Of a stretch of 64,000 nt of DNA, positions 20,733-31,322 are shown piece by piece. The position numbers were made by a program, and so were the translations under genes. The notes below the pieces were generated by a model. That model saw nothing but the letters and a program-made list of their open reading frames with translations, was not told where the DNA came from and did not search any database. The number at the start of each line of letters is the position of its first letter. Positions within the stretch are counted from its first letter, which is position 1. This DNA is from Hormoscilla sp. GM7CHS1pb (lineage in GTDB: Bacteria; Cyanobacteriota; Cyanobacteriia; Cyanobacteriales; Desertifilaceae): the NCBI GenBank assembly GCA_014323675.1, contig JACONN010000002.1, positions 3,020,001 through 3,084,000 of the forward strand. Direction: 5' to 3'.

Positions 20733-21726
20733 GTAGCAGCTCAGACCCTGGCAGATCGGGAAGGGGGGATTCTGGATTGTATCGTTAGAATAATACAGAA
20801 TTAGGAGATGCTCCGGGCAACTACCTCGAATCAAGCGCTGGTGATAGCTCGGAGCGCTGGCCCTCGGTCAACAACTCGCCATCATGTGCTATAGCGCGTC
20901 TAAATCATTTGTGGAAATATTGTTCTCGCGATCGCCATCAACTAAAACAATTGTTCGGGAAAGGTTTCAGCGTTAAATAGTTCCAGATATGGGCACGACT
21001 CCTGAGGGCTTATATAATAGAGGTGGGATTCGTATAGTAGAAACTTCACCGGGTACGCCGATGACTGGGATGGCTAGCACCGATTACCCTTCAAAACAAT
21101 GGTGAAACCCAAAGTCCACTCGCCTAAGTGCAGTGTTGACAGTGACCGCACCCGAAATTGCGTTTCACTAGCGAAACCAGAGGCTAAGTGACAACCAGGA
21201 CAGTTCGGAACCGAAAAGCCTTCTGTAGATGATAAGTATTCTGGGAAGATGGGGTAATCTATATAATAGAGTCCGAAATAGGGTATCATTTAGCCGCAGA
21301 TATAGCGGTTTTCAGGCTAGTGAGGTACAGCATTTTTCGCCTCTCACCCTTAATAGCCAAGAGTGCTAAGTTACGGGTGTACCTCACCTGGGTGAAAAAT
21401 AACTTCAGATTGGTGGTGCATCGACCGTAGGAAGTATTATATAGCGTTTCTCAGATTGATGGGATCTAATCTGAGAAATTAGGGAGAGTTTCAGGGGCAT
21501 GAGCTATAAATTTAGCATCCTAGGTTGAGAAGGGCCCTTTAATCTCTGGTAAAGGATAAGTAATGATATCGGAGAGATATGGGTAATTATTTAGAGATAA
21601 AATCTGTAAAACCTACCAAGACAAGTTTAAGTTTTTTCACTGTTGAAGCGGAACGCTAGAGTTGCTAAGACAGGAGGTAGGTGGGTGGAAGGGGGATCTA
21701 GAGATAGTAAAATCAGGAAGGCTACC
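20733..21726. other. long leader/intergenic region before hpsA
   Basis: About 1 kb with no supported protein gene. It contains TATATAATAGAG-like boxes near 21012 and 21261, a small inverted-repeat element (21320-21387) and a hairpin TTTCTCAGATT / AATCTGAGAAAT near 21447-21481. The lack of genes suggests an extended regulatory or untranslated leader for the hps operon, but no known riboswitch or RNA family is recognised. Confidence 0.4.
21320..21387. repeat. inverted-repeat element (GTGAGGTACA ends)
   Basis: GTGAGGTACA at 21320-21329 and its complement TGTACCTCAC at 21378-21387. The left flank TATAGCGGTTTTCA matches the start of the related element at 57901 (TATAGCAGTTCTCA), so the two share ancestry; the right outer end is not preserved here. 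Confidence 0.6.
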
Positions 21727-24700
21727 ATGTCGAATGGCAAGTTTTTAAGGAAACTACAAAAAAGCTTCAGACATCTGTGGCGGATGTCTGTAAAATTGGT
21801 CAAAAGTTTGATAAATAGGTTATTGGCCAGTCTGCTGGGTAGGGGACGCAGAAGACGACGCCACGGGACATCAGGCTTTGTGTTGCCGACGGTGGTAATG
21901 GTGATGTTGGTGGTGATATTGCTGACGACGGCGATGGTGCTGCGTTCCTTCGATCGAGCGAAGAATGCCAGTAACTTTAGAGTATCTCCGGCGGCGCTGA
22001 ACGCCGGAGGACCAGCAATAGAACGTGCAAAGGCCAAAATAGAGGCGTTATTTAATGACCCGACCCTACCGAGATCGACCCCATCAGAAAGAACTCTGTA
22101 CAATGCGATAGTCAGTCAACCGGGAAGATACACCTTCGGAGATGAAATAGCTCTGAAAGTGATTGATGATTTTGGCGACGGAGCGGGAGTGTACTCTGAA
22201 GCTGGAGATGGAACCGTAAATAGTACTGACAATGGTTCAGATCCGAGTTCGGGGGGAGCAACGGAGTTAGCAAACAGCGAAACGACCAACACGGCTTGGA
22301 AGTTTCCAGTAGATACGGATAATAATGGGAAGTACGACAGCTTTACTCTCTACGGACTATATTTCCGCAGTCCGCCTATTAGTGGCACATCTACGACTAG
22401 ACCGAGAACGGCCTTAGAAGCAAGAACACCGCCAATGGAGGAGGTGAGTATAGAGTCTGGTTGCGAGGGTGCTATAGGCACTAGCGCTGCCTTGGTGGGC
22501 AGCAACGGTTGGTATAAGGTGGGCAGCGAACTGAGAAAAAGCTTTTATGTGTACGCAGTGACGGTGCCGATAACTGTTGAACCGTCGGCGATCGCGAGTG
22601 TTGTGGAGATGGGCGCAGAGGGGAGGTACGAAAAATACAAAGGGAATAAGGGATTTTCGGCGCTGGAGATGCAGCAAGACATTGGTAAGATCCCGCTACA
22701 GTATCATGCAGTTTGGTATCAGGACGACTTATCGCTGACGCCAGATACTCCATTCAGGCTGAATGGACGGGTATTTACGAATAGCAATCTGTTTATTTCA
22801 GAAAACTGTGATGGAGGACAAGACTGCCCAATCAGGCTGTATTTAATCAGCTCTCCAGCATCTTGCTATTTTAATGAAGAAAACTCCAAGATAGTTGTAG
22901 GGGGTAATTTAGTTAATGGAGGTGCAAGTTGGGACAGCAGCGTGACGACCTATGCAGTGCAAGTTGATATGTTTAATGAAGACCTGGCAGTAAGATCGGA
23001 TCCCAGTTCTCATGATATTGATACAAATACATCTCAATCTATAGTGAGTGATGAGGCTCCCAGAAATGTGGCTTATAACAATCAGGCATATGAGGAGCGC
23101 ATAGATTTTCTGACAAGATCGGCTAAAGAGGGTTCGGGAGGAAGCTACAGGGTCTCGGGTGGGGACGTGACGGAGGACACGAGAGATCCGCAAGTGGTGA
23201 AAACGCGGGTGGAGGCGAGGCTAAAAGAGGACTCATCGCTAAATCCAAAAACGGTACGGTTGGAAGAAATAGAACTATACATGAGAAATCGTACCCGCAG
23301 AGTACCTTTTAAGGAATTGGCCAGTGGTGTTAGTGCATTGGGAACCACCTACGATGTAGATATCGACAGCGATGGGTTAGCAGATCCCGATCCAGGTGTG
23401 TTCGAGGGCGATCCTTTTGCATCAGTGTCAGCAGGAGAGGCAGTAGAAGGGCTGCGACCGCCGGATGCCTGGGCATTTCCGACAGATCCGATAGATGGAA
23501 TAACCGGTATAGGCTATACGGGGCTGGATTTAAACATTAGTGGCCCCCTCGCATTACCGAGGATGACAGAACCCCAACAACAGGAAGATCAAGGGTACGA
23601 AGAGTACCTGGGCGATCGGATCTTGCTGGGAAACAACCTGCCAGCGCTGTGGTATAAGGACTCTCTGGGTGACTTTGTGGGTGATGACGAAACCCAAGAG
23701 CTTTCGGGGATTAACTGGAATGCGGGGGACGGAACTCGCTATCGCAAAACTCGCGTGCAACGGCTGGATGACTTGGGAACGACTAACCGCAACGGCTTCT
23801 GGGAAAGGGCAGCGGCTGAGGAACCAAGCCAGAGGCTGGAAAATAAAGGTGGTCTGCGAGTGGTAACCGGTGCAGGGATATATGTGGATGGTCTTGATGT
23901 TGCATCAGGAGCTTACTTCCCGCGTCTAAATGCTGCTGGGCCAAGATATTCATTCTTACCACAGCCAACATTGGGGGCGGGTATAGATGACGCTAGTAAA
24001 GATACAGATGATATTCCCACATACGAAGGATTGGAAAATATATATGTGTGGCCTGACACCATGCCGATGTGGGAAGATACAAATGATGATGGTGTATCAG
24101 ATAGTCCATCGGGTACACACATTACTTTGCCTGGTCAGGAACCGGTTGACCTAATGGGCGACCTGCTGATGAGGACGACAGTTGTGTATCACTACGCAGA
24201 ATCAGCGGATGGTGAGGATTTCAAAGACGAACTGCCCATAGCCTGCGTCAGCAGCTACTACGACCTGACAACTGAGACGACGGCAAAAAACTACATATTA
24301 TCTGGGGACTCGATTCCCGCAAGCGATCGAGAGAGTTGGGATAACGAAAAGCGTTACGATGGAGCGAACGGTCGCTCGAACAATGGGATTGTTTACCCTC
24401 CTCCTAACGATGCTCTATTTTACGGCAGCAATAGAAGCGAGATAGCAACGAGCTTGTCCGAGTATTATGAGCGGATGGAACGGCAAGCGCGGCTAGTATA
24501 TCCGAATGGGCGGATAGTAAACGAACCCTTGAGAACAGCGCTGGAAAAAATTGAGGACGGTGAGGAACTTTCTCTGGCAGATAACTCTGCGATTGATGCA
24601 GCGATGTGTTCCCTAAGAATTCTGAGAGACTCGACATTCAATCCTCTAACTACAGCAGGTTCTCGTGCGATCGAACCGGGGACCATATACGAACAAACTT

Positions 24701-27087
24701 TCCTGGATGCCCAGCAAATCAAGGCAATTCACCGGGATGATGCAGATGCAGGTGCTACAACTCCTAGAGATTTAGATGAGACATTCAGTCTGAATAATGG
24801 TGTTGGCGATTATCTAGAGGACTCTCCTGCATATGACTTGCCGATCGAACAAAGGCAACCCATAGAAATTCGGGCCACGGTGCTGAATTTAGAGAAGCTG
24901 CGGACAACAACAATCAGTTCAGCAGTATCGACGGGGCCATCTCAAGAGTTCCTGTTGCCGAACACGGGCATCATATATGCTACTCGCAATGATGCCTTGC
25001 CAGATATGAGCGCATCAGGACCAGATGATGCAACCAGACTGGCTTTAAGCGCAGTAGACTTTAAGCTGGACCCAACTCGCCGTCCGAATGCGATTATGCT
25101 AGTGGATGGCGATCGGCTGGACCGCAAATATTCTACAACAGTCGTCAATGAGTATCACGAAGAAGAGAAGGGGTTGATCTTAGCGACCAACTTGCCAGTT
25201 TATATCCAAGCATCAGTAGGGCTGGATGGCTCTACTTATGGTTTTAACCTGCACCAGACAAGTAGTGGGGCTATCCAAGAAGAGTTCGAGACGCCCCTGG
25301 ATGATAGCTGGAGTAATTTCTATAGCCGGAATAATTTGGATCCAGACTTTGCCTGTCGCAACGGTCAACCGGGTTGTACGACATCGGGAGACTTGTGGCG
25401 ATCGGCGACGATAATCTCAGATGCGGTGACTCTGCTGTCGGATCGGTTTCGGTTTGGTTATCGGGTAGAGGGAGATTACGACCTGAGAAATAATGCGGGC
25501 GGAGCGCGGAACAGTGGTGGCAATGATATTATGATGATCGACAGGGATGGTGATGGGACTATAGACGAAACCATTGACCCGGCAGAAAGAGGTAAGGAAA
25601 ATGGATTCTTTGCCAACAACTACGTCACGAGTCGTGATTTCCAAGATAGTGACTACAGAAGTTTGGTGATAGATCCTGAACCGGAAGGATACCAAGCAAG
25701 TTCCTACTTCAACAACTTTGTCACGCCAGTTCAACGACGGACCAATTTCCACGAGTACGTGATGGAAATATGCCGCAAACCAATGGTAGAGTTATGTACG
25801 CCGGATGACTGGGTAGTTGGCACAACAACACAGCCAGATCTCAAAGCTAGCGAAATAGACCTAGGAACTTCAGAGGTATCTCTATTATCAGGGACGACGG
25901 CAAGAGCAGCTACAAATGCAGCAGACCAACGTTATCCACGTCGGGTGGCGTTTCTGAGAAATCCGAGCAATAATCTGATCTTAACCATCAATACAAGCAG
26001 CGGAAAGGCCAGACCAATTCCGATCGGAATAAATAACAACGGACAAGTGCAGTGGTATCCCTACCGGAATGTTAGACTTCCATTAACAGACGACCGGTTA
26101 GACTTAAGTGCAAGTCCTCCGACTTTAATAACTTCGATAGGAACAAGTCGTCCTCGCCCCCAACCAAATGCGCTGTGGTACACAACCAGGGCGAGCGATC
26201 GCAACTATAGCATGCCAGATAGTTTTGGTTCAAGATTATGGTACAGACAAGGAGAAGATGGGATACCAGACTTGACTAGCGGCTCTGCTATGGGCACTTC
26301 GGGATATAAGTATACGATCGGTGTGGCAAATGAGCAGCCGTTGCTAGAGCCAGTGTTGCAACTGCAAAAATTGACAGGAAATGTTTCAACTAGCGGAACC
26401 GCGAACTTCAACAGTATAATATCATCAACGAAGGTAAGTGAGACAAGATGGCTACAACAACCACGTACATCAACATTTAATATAGTGGCAGTTGCAGGTC
26501 AAGGGCCAATCCGCATTGATACGACTCATGACAGAATAGAATTCGGTGGGGGGCTTCAGAACTATATGCGGACATTGGAAAATTGGGGTGGTATTGAGCT
26601 GAGGGTGAATGGTTCGTTCATCCAAAGTAAGCAAAACAACTATGCTACAGGGCCTCAACGACCACTATCCCATAATACGACGGACCTAACTGGTAGCAAT
26701 GCTCTGTTTACAGGTCAGTTGCAAGGATATAAAACAGGAAACGGCGGGTACGACCTAGATGGAACTAGCGGTGATACTAAACTGCGCTCTCAACCTTACT
26801 ACAGTCCGCCCGATCGGCGTTTCAGTTTTGACGTCGGACTAATGACTCAGGCACCTGACTTGTTTGCAGAACAGTTTACGGTAGAACCAGCGTCATCTCC
26901 GAAGGAGTTCCTGCGGGAAGTAGGTCGAGACGATGACTGGATAAAAGTGCTGCTGTGTGCTGGGGAAGCAAGTGACAAGGTAGGTGATTCGGGAGCGACT
27001 TACAATAACTTTGCCGTTCCCGATAAAAAGGAGCGTCCATCCATTTGCCAGAACAACACGACGGGATATCCAGCTAACCCAACATAA
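21727..27087 (+). CDS. hpsA: hormogonium polysaccharide protein HpsA
   Basis: A ~1786-residue exported protein. After a basic N-terminus (GRGRRRRRHGTSG) comes a type IV prepilin-like segment FVLPTVVMVMLVVILLTTAMVLRS. The rest is extracellular, rich in Asp, Thr, Ser and Gly, with several calcium-loop-like stretches (DIDSDGLADPDPG, DTDNNGKYDS, DRDGDGTIDETID). HpsA is needed for polysaccharide secretion and gliding in Nostoc hormogonia. ATG 21727 with AGGAAGG before it is preferred over a TTG at 21643. It heads an operon with three pseudopilin genes (gaps 6, 127 and 34 bp). Intact over 5.3 kb. Confidence 0.9.
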   Translation: MSNGKFLRKLQKSFRHLWRMSVKLVKSLINRLLASLLGRGRRRRRHGTSGFVLPTVVMVMLVVILLTTAMVLRSFDRAKNASNFRVSPAALNAGGPAIERAKAKIEALFNDPTLPRSTPSERTLYNAIVSQPGRYTFGDEIALKVIDDFGDGAGVYSEAGDGTVNSTDNGSDPSSGGATELANSETTNTAWKFPVDTDNNGKYDSFTLYGLYFRSPPISGTSTTRPRTALEARTPPMEEVSIESGCEGAIGTSAALVGSNGWYKVGSELRKSFYVYAVTVPITVEPSAIASVVEMGAEGRYEKYKGNKGFSALEMQQDIGKIPLQYHAVWYQDDLSLTPDTPFRLNGRVFTNSNLFISENCDGGQDCPIRLYLISSPASCYFNEENSKIVVGGNLVNGGASWDSSVTTYAVQVDMFNEDLAVRSDPSSHDIDTNTSQSIVSDEAPRNVAYNNQAYEERIDFLTRSAKEGSGGSYRVSGGDVTEDTRDPQVVKTRVEARLKEDSSLNPKTVRLEEIELYMRNRTRRVPFKELASGVSALGTTYDVDIDSDGLADPDPGVFEGDPFASVSAGEAVEGLRPPDAWAFPTDPIDGITGIGYTGLDLNISGPLALPRMTEPQQQEDQGYEEYLGDRILLGNNLPALWYKDSLGDFVGDDETQELSGINWNAGDGTRYRKTRVQRLDDLGTTNRNGFWERAAAEEPSQRLENKGGLRVVTGAGIYVDGLDVASGAYFPRLNAAGPRYSFLPQPTLGAGIDDASKDTDDIPTYEGLENIYVWPDTMPMWEDTNDDGVSDSPSGTHITLPGQEPVDLMGDLLMRTTVVYHYAESADGEDFKDELPIACVSSYYDLTTETTAKNYILSGDSIPASDRESWDNEKRYDGANGRSNNGIVYPPPNDALFYGSNRSEIATSLSEYYERMERQARLVYPNGRIVNEPLRTALEKIEDGEELSLADNSAIDAAMCSLRILRDSTFNPLTTAGSRAIEPGTIYEQTFLDAQQIKAIHRDDADAGATTPRDLDETFSLNNGVGDYLEDSPAYDLPIEQRQPIEIRATVLNLEKLRTTTISSAVSTGPSQEFLLPNTGIIYATRNDALPDMSASGPDDATRLALSAVDFKLDPTRRPNAIMLVDGDRLDRKYSTTVVNEYHEEEKGLILATNLPVYIQASVGLDGSTYGFNLHQTSSGAIQEEFETPLDDSWSNFYSRNNLDPDFACRNGQPGCTTSGDLWRSATIISDAVTLLSDRFRFGYRVEGDYDLRNNAGGARNSGGNDIMMIDRDGDGTIDETIDPAERGKENGFFANNYVTSRDFQDSDYRSLVIDPEPEGYQASSYFNNFVTPVQRRTNFHEYVMEICRKPMVELCTPDDWVVGTTTQPDLKASEIDLGTSEVSLLSGTTARAATNAADQRYPRRVAFLRNPSNNLILTINTSSGKARPIPIGINNNGQVQWYPYRNVRLPLTDDRLDLSASPPTLITSIGTSRPRPQPNALWYTTRASDRNYSMPDSFGSRLWYRQGEDGIPDLTSGSAMGTSGYKYTIGVANEQPLLEPVLQLQKLTGNVSTSGTANFNSIISSTKVSETRWLQQPRTSTFNIVAVAGQGPIRIDTTHDRIEFGGGLQNYMRTLENWGGIELRVNGSFIQSKQNNYATGPQRPLSHNTTDLTGSNALFTGQLQGYKTGNGGYDLDGTSGDTKLRSQPYYSPPDRRFSFDVGLMTQAPDLFAEQFTVEPASSPKEFLREVGRDDDWIKVLLCAGEASDKVGDSGATYNNFAVPDKKERPSICQNNTTGYPANPT

Positions 27088-27093
27088 ACAGCC

Positions 27094-27846
27094 ATGAGTA
27101 CACACAACAAACACCATAATCGGCAAATAGGGAAACTCGGCAACAGGTGGTCCCGCTCAAACCAGTCGGGTTTCACCATCATGGAGTCGTTGATGGCAAT
27201 TGTGGTGGTGGCGATTTTGGTGACATCGATCGCGCCGATGATCGTCCTGGCAGTAGCAACCCGAGTGCAAGCAAGAAGGGTAGAACTGGCTACGCAAGCA
27301 GCTTGGACCTACATTGATGGTCTGACCGCTCAAACAACTCCTCATCCAAACCACGCAGTGGAGATAAATCCGGCAACGACCTTTGTCGCAACAATTCCTC
27401 CAGCAACTCCTATGACTGACCTAGGAGGCTGCACGTCATTGGCTCCATTGTATCCATATTGTCAGAACAGCGTAACATGGAGCTTGTACTGTGTAGACCT
27501 GGATGAAGAAAGCGGTTGTAGCACTAACAGCATCAAAGACATGGTAATTCAAGCTTTTCGCAGCACGACAAACACTGACTATGCAAATCTTGCAGATGAT
27601 GCAGAAAGGCAAGCGGATGGTAGGCGAGGCTATCTGGTGAGCGTGCGGGTGTATCGAGCGGATGCATTCAGCGACAATGACGAACTAAAATCAGTAGGTT
27701 CCCATCCAACTGAGGTAACAGGCAGACAAATTACCAGCGGTCTGGGTTTGCGCAAGGTGCCATTGATCGAGGTAACAACAGAAATACCGGCTGAATATGG
27801 GGCGGTATACAGTAATTTGTGCGAACGAATTGGGGGTTGTAGTTGA
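27094..27846 (+). CDS. hpsB: hormogonium polysaccharide secretion pseudopilin HpsB
   Basis: A 250-residue pseudopilin. The prepilin peptidase site is QSG-FTIMESLMAIVVVAILVTS: cleavage after G, a mature N-terminal F (to be N-methylated), glutamate at mature position 5 and a hydrophobic helix. The extracellular part has cysteines (GGCTSLAPLYPYCQN, CERIGGCS) likely paired. It starts six bases after hpsA, so the two are co-transcribed. Expected to assemble with HpsC and the next protein in a type II/IV-like secretion apparatus for polysaccharide. Confidence 0.88.
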   Translation: MSTHNKHHNRQIGKLGNRWSRSNQSGFTIMESLMAIVVVAILVTSIAPMIVLAVATRVQARRVELATQAAWTYIDGLTAQTTPHPNHAVEINPATTFVATIPPATPMTDLGGCTSLAPLYPYCQNSVTWSLYCVDLDEESGCSTNSIKDMVIQAFRSTTNTDYANLADDAERQADGRRGYLVSVRVYRADAFSDNDELKSVGSHPTEVTGRQITSGLGLRKVPLIEVTTEIPAEYGAVYSNLCERIGGCS

Positions 27847-27973
27847 TTAGCTTGGGTTCGGAATGACGGCCCGGCAAGCTCATGTAGGGTGTGGGCCGTG
27901 CCCGCTGTCAGAGGCTATAGCTTACTCGCAAAGTCGATCGCACCAGGTCGTGAATTAGGTAGCGAAGGTAAAA

Positions 27974-29017
27974 ATGAAAATGAATAAAATATTGGAATAT
28001 ATTATAAGTTTAACGCTGAAAACTGCGAAGCTAACCAGAAAGCAGAGTGGGTTCACCCTGATTGAACTTTTAGTAGCATTGGTGATTTCATCGATAATAA
28101 TATCATCTCTGCTGGGGTTTATGGTAAATATCATAACCACAGAACGCCGGGAACAAGCGAAGACCAACTCAGAGCTGGAAATTCAGGCAGCAATTGACTA
28201 TATAGCCCGGGACTTAAGGCAAGCAGTATACATATATGATAACGATTCATTAACAACCGATCATAGTGATACGGGAGATTCTGGGATTAGAGACCAAATA
28301 CCGCCCGAGAGTACAGCTCGAGGTTGCGGGGATGCTAGTACTTGCAGACCCGTGCTAGTCTTCTGGAAGCGAGAATTAAAGGAAAATGTAATCCCTGTTG
28401 GTAGTGGTTATGACGATAAGTTTTTATACTCACTCGTGGGCTACTATTTAATAAAAGATAATAGCTCTAGATGGTCTGGAACAGCGCGGATATCCAGATT
28501 TCAAATAGAGGATGGAGTGAATCTAGATATAAATGATGACGGAGATTATGAAGATGCAAATGAGGCTCCAGATCATGGGTTTGCGACTTTTAACCTCAGT
28601 GGAACAGGTACGCTGAAGGAGAAGATGAACCAATGGACAAAAGCAACAGAGGCTTATACTCAACAGGCTCTTGTTTTAGTTGATTTTATCGACCAAAGCA
28701 CGGACACAGCAGAAATACCACTGCCAAACAGCGCGATGACGACTACAGAATACGATGAATTTTGTGACGATCGCATGTCGGAGGCAGCGCAGCTAGTGCC
28801 AAACTATACTGAGGGTGGGTTTCCTGAAGAATTGAAAACAGGTAGTTTTTACGCTTGTATTGACTCAGACTCAAGCCAAGCTAGAATATACATCCGGGGG
28901 AACGCCTTAGCGAGGTTCCAAAACATTGACAACGCTGAATATAAGAGTTCGCGTTCGCAATTTTTTCCCACAACAAATAGAAGAGTGCAAGGAAGTGACT
29001 TGTTAGGAGCTGATTAG
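27974..29017 (+). CDS. hpsC: hormogonium polysaccharide secretion pseudopilin HpsC
   Basis: A 347-residue PilW-like pseudopilin. Prepilin site QSG-FTLIELLVALVISSIIIS, followed by the typical EIQAAIDYIARDLRQAVYIYD segment of this group. The ectodomain contains DINDDGDYEDANEAPDHG, a possible calcium loop. Third gene of the operon; the 127-bp gap from hpsB holds a GGCCCGGC-type imperfect hairpin. Intact. Confidence 0.87.
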   Translation: MKMNKILEYIISLTLKTAKLTRKQSGFTLIELLVALVISSIIISSLLGFMVNIITTERREQAKTNSELEIQAAIDYIARDLRQAVYIYDNDSLTTDHSDTGDSGIRDQIPPESTARGCGDASTCRPVLVFWKRELKENVIPVGSGYDDKFLYSLVGYYLIKDNSSRWSGTARISRFQIEDGVNLDINDDGDYEDANEAPDHGFATFNLSGTGTLKEKMNQWTKATEAYTQQALVLVDFIDQSTDTAEIPLPNSAMTTTEYDEFCDDRMSEAAQLVPNYTEGGFPEELKTGSFYACIDSDSSQARIYIRGNALARFQNIDNAEYKSSRSQFFPTTNRRVQGSDLLGAD

Positions 29018-29051
29018 CGATAATTTAGCAGAACAGTTGAGAAAATAAACA

Positions 29052-29699
29052 ATGAGGTCGAGTATAGGCAGTAGAGATATTGATAGAAATGGGCATCTTA
29101 CCAAAGGTGGAAAAGTAGCATCGGAGGCTGGGTTTACGCTCATAGAGGTGCTGGTGGTGACAGCAATGGTGGCTATATTGAGTGCGATCGGGGTTCCCAG
29201 TTGGCTAGCCTTCACAAATAGTCAACGCCTCAACACTGCTAGAGAGCAAGTATACCTCGCCATGAAGGAAGCCCAAAGCAATGCCAAACGAGACAAACTT
29301 ACCTGGCAAGCCAGTTTTAGAGAAGGAGAAGTAGACAGTACACCAGTTACTCAATGGGCAGTTCATCCAAAAACAGTCAGTCCCCATGAAGCCCATTGGC
29401 AGAACTTGGATCCTTCCGTGCGCATTGTCGATACAGACATCGACTCCAGAGACAGAAACGAAACCACCTTCTATAGATATAGCAGTGGCGTGAACGAGGG
29501 TGTGTGGAGAGTACGGTTTAACTACCACGGTCATCCTAATAGTGTGAGAGATCTAGGACGCTTGACCCTAGCAAGTCGCAATAGTGACCCTACTAACCGG
29601 AACCGCAAGCTAAGATGCGTGTACCTTTCTACTCTGTTGGGATCAATGCGAACATCTAGCCAGCAGCGCACAAAAAAGGACGACCGATATTGTTACTAA
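29052..29699 (+). CDS. GspH/FimT-type pseudopilin (HpsD position)
   Basis: A 215-residue pseudopilin with site EAG-FTLIEVLVVTAMVAILSAIG and the GspH/FimT region (FTNSQRLNTAREQVYLAMKEAQSNAKRD). It ends RCVYLSTLLGSMRT plus a tail, as do GspH-like proteins of this operon. It is 34 bp after hpsC and takes the place of hpsD in the Nostoc hps locus; I do not assign the symbol because similarity between these pseudopilins is low. A family-A element has landed ten bases after its stop. Confidence 0.8.
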   Translation: MRSSIGSRDIDRNGHLTKGGKVASEAGFTLIEVLVVTAMVAILSAIGVPSWLAFTNSQRLNTAREQVYLAMKEAQSNAKRDKLTWQASFREGEVDSTPVTQWAVHPKTVSPHEAHWQNLDPSVRIVDTDIDSRDRNETTFYRYSSGVNEGVWRVRFNYHGHPNSVRDLGRLTLASRNSDPTNRNRKLRCVYLSTLLGSMRTSSQQRTKKDDRYCY

Positions 29700-29709
29700 T
29701 TAAATCATC

Positions 29710-29879
29710 GGCGTTGCACAACTCCGGGATGATAAGGGTTGCTAATTGCTAATACTCAAAGGTTAATCTCGATAGTCATTTTTTGTCATGAATAGATGGA
29801 TTTACTCTTTTCAATTAGCAATTAGCCAAAGTGCAATTTTCAACAATTGGCTGCTATCATCCCAAAAATGTGCAACGCC
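29710..29879. mobile_element. miniature element, family A, copy 2
   Basis: 170 bp, ends GGCGTTGCACA and TGTGCAACGCC with inner GGGATGAT/ATCATCCC, flanked by 8-bp direct repeats AAATCATC (29702-29709 and 29880-29887). Its centre differs from copies 1 and 3 and contains a second inverted pair (TTGCTAATTGCTAAT / AATTAGCAATTAGCC). It lies just past the pseudopilin stop and could influence operon termination. Confidence 0.9.
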
Positions 29880-29909
29880 AAATCATCAATCAACTCCGAT
29901 GTCAATAGA

Positions 29910-29927
29910 TAAGCGCTAAAGCGCTTA
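29910..29927. repeat. palindrome TAAGCGCTAAAGCGCTTA
   Basis: A 16-18-bp palindrome with TACTA beside it, a variant of the AAGCACTAAAGTGCTT palindrome that forms the tandem array at 32324-32572 and occurs once near 40312. Confidence 0.7.
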
Positions 29928-29951
29928 CTACGAACTAACAGCCGATCGCCC

Positions 29952-30698
29952 TCACTCTGCGGCCAAAAATTCCAGATAGCTGTTGCTAAGTTCCTTAACC
30001 GCCAACTCATAAAACTGTTTTCCATGTTCCGGGGTTGCCAATGCGGGGTTAGACCCCATACGTCCATCCGGATAGCGGCGGCGAAAATCAGCCGGTCCAT
30101 AAAAACCATGTCCTTTACCTACCTCTGGGGACAGGGAAGCAGTTTTCATTGCTTCGGGATAGAGATACTGAGTTACCGCCACCTCACTGGGGGTAGCATG
30201 GGAACCTTCTTGGTCGCCATACAACTCTTTGGCCAGCTTGTAAACGCTACTGCACGTAAACCAGTTGGCCAGGCGACATTGTACCCGATCGGCATTGGCT
30301 ATGTTTAAGTTTACCAGATGAGTATAAGTTTCCGCAAACGCCGCCTTCAGGGTAGCGATATTACCTCCGTGACCATTGATAAAGAAAAACTTAGTAAATC
30401 CTGCCCTGGCCAAACATGTGATATAATCTACTACAAGCTGAATCAAGGTGCTGGGTCTCAGACTAATGGTACCGGGAAAGGCCGTGTGGTGCAAGGCCAT
30501 GCCCACATTAATCGTCGGGGCCACCAGGGAGTTGACAGTTTCTCCTACCCCACGGGCGATCGCCTCAGCGGTGATGGCATCCGTACCGATCGAACCCGTG
30601 GGGCCATGTTGTTCTGTCGAACCAATTGGTAGAATCAGACCGGACGATCGGCCCAGATAAGCTTCTACTTCCGGCCAAGTACTTAAATGTAGCAACAT
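29952..30698 (-). CDS. creatininase-family amidohydrolase
   Basis: A 248-residue member of the creatininase family, metal-dependent amidohydrolases. Signatures: ILPIGSTEQHGP (metal Glu and His), GTDAITAEAIARG, and FFINGHGGN. The real substrate is unlikely to be creatinine in a cyanobacterium; related proteins act on formamides in cofactor or pyrimidine metabolism. Convergent with the hps operon, apparently single. Intact. Confidence 0.88.
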   Translation of the reverse strand: MLLHLSTWPEVEAYLGRSSGLILPIGSTEQHGPTGSIGTDAITAEAIARGVGETVNSLVAPTINVGMALHHTAFPGTISLRPSTLIQLVVDYITCLARAGFTKFFFINGHGGNIATLKAAFAETYTHLVNLNIANADRVQCRLANWFTCSSVYKLAKELYGDQEGSHATPSEVAVTQYLYPEAMKTASLSPEVGKGHGFYGPADFRRRYPDGRMGSNPALATPEHGKQFYELAVKELSNSYLEFLAAE

Positions 30699-30859
30699 TT
30701 CCGGTTAATACCTCATACATCTTTCTGTGGACGGGATGGCGAGATCCGATCGCCAATAAAATATTTTCAGGCAAATTTTAGGTTTTGGTCGGAAGCAAGA
30801 GGCAGATATCGTTAAAATAAGCAATAAGGATAAGGTAATGTCGATTACCGCTAGCCGTC

Positions 30860-31092
30860 GGGTGTGGTCAAAACCTGTCGATCCTCATGAACTCTCCCAG
30901 TCGCCGGATCCCCCCCTTTTGTAAGATACTGTGGGGTAATCAACTGGGGGGCTGATCCCCTTATCATCCTCAAAAGCTTATAGCGCTTGACTTTCCCCCC
31001 TCCCCCTCAGACGCCCTGAATTGGTAATTCGCCCACAGCATCTTGTAAGGGTTTGGGGGGGATCCTTGTGCAACAAATACATGACCGCACCC
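30860..31092. mobile_element. miniature element, family B, copy 2
   Basis: 233 bp with ends GGGTGTGGTCA and TGACCGCACCC, flanked by perfect 9-bp direct repeats CTAGCCGTC (30851-30859 and 31093-31101). Inside is a second, long imperfect inverted repeat starting GGATCCCCCCC and containing GTAAGATACTGTGGG, so a different hairpin element may be nested. No coding capacity. Confidence 0.85.
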
Positions 31093-31322
31093 CTAGCCGT
31101 CTGGCATGGCCGACGGGCGATCTGCCCAGATATCTTGTCCGGACTACTTTCGGAAAATGCCAAGCAAACTGCAAATATATGCTATAATAATGTAAAAACA
31201 GCAATTTAGTCAAGAATTTGTTAAATTAATTAACATTGAGCCGGACAGAGTTGCTCGAGTGTAACTCGTCAAAGTCAGGGAATGACCAAGAATGTAGAAG
31301 TTTTTTGGAGCAGGAGTCAACC

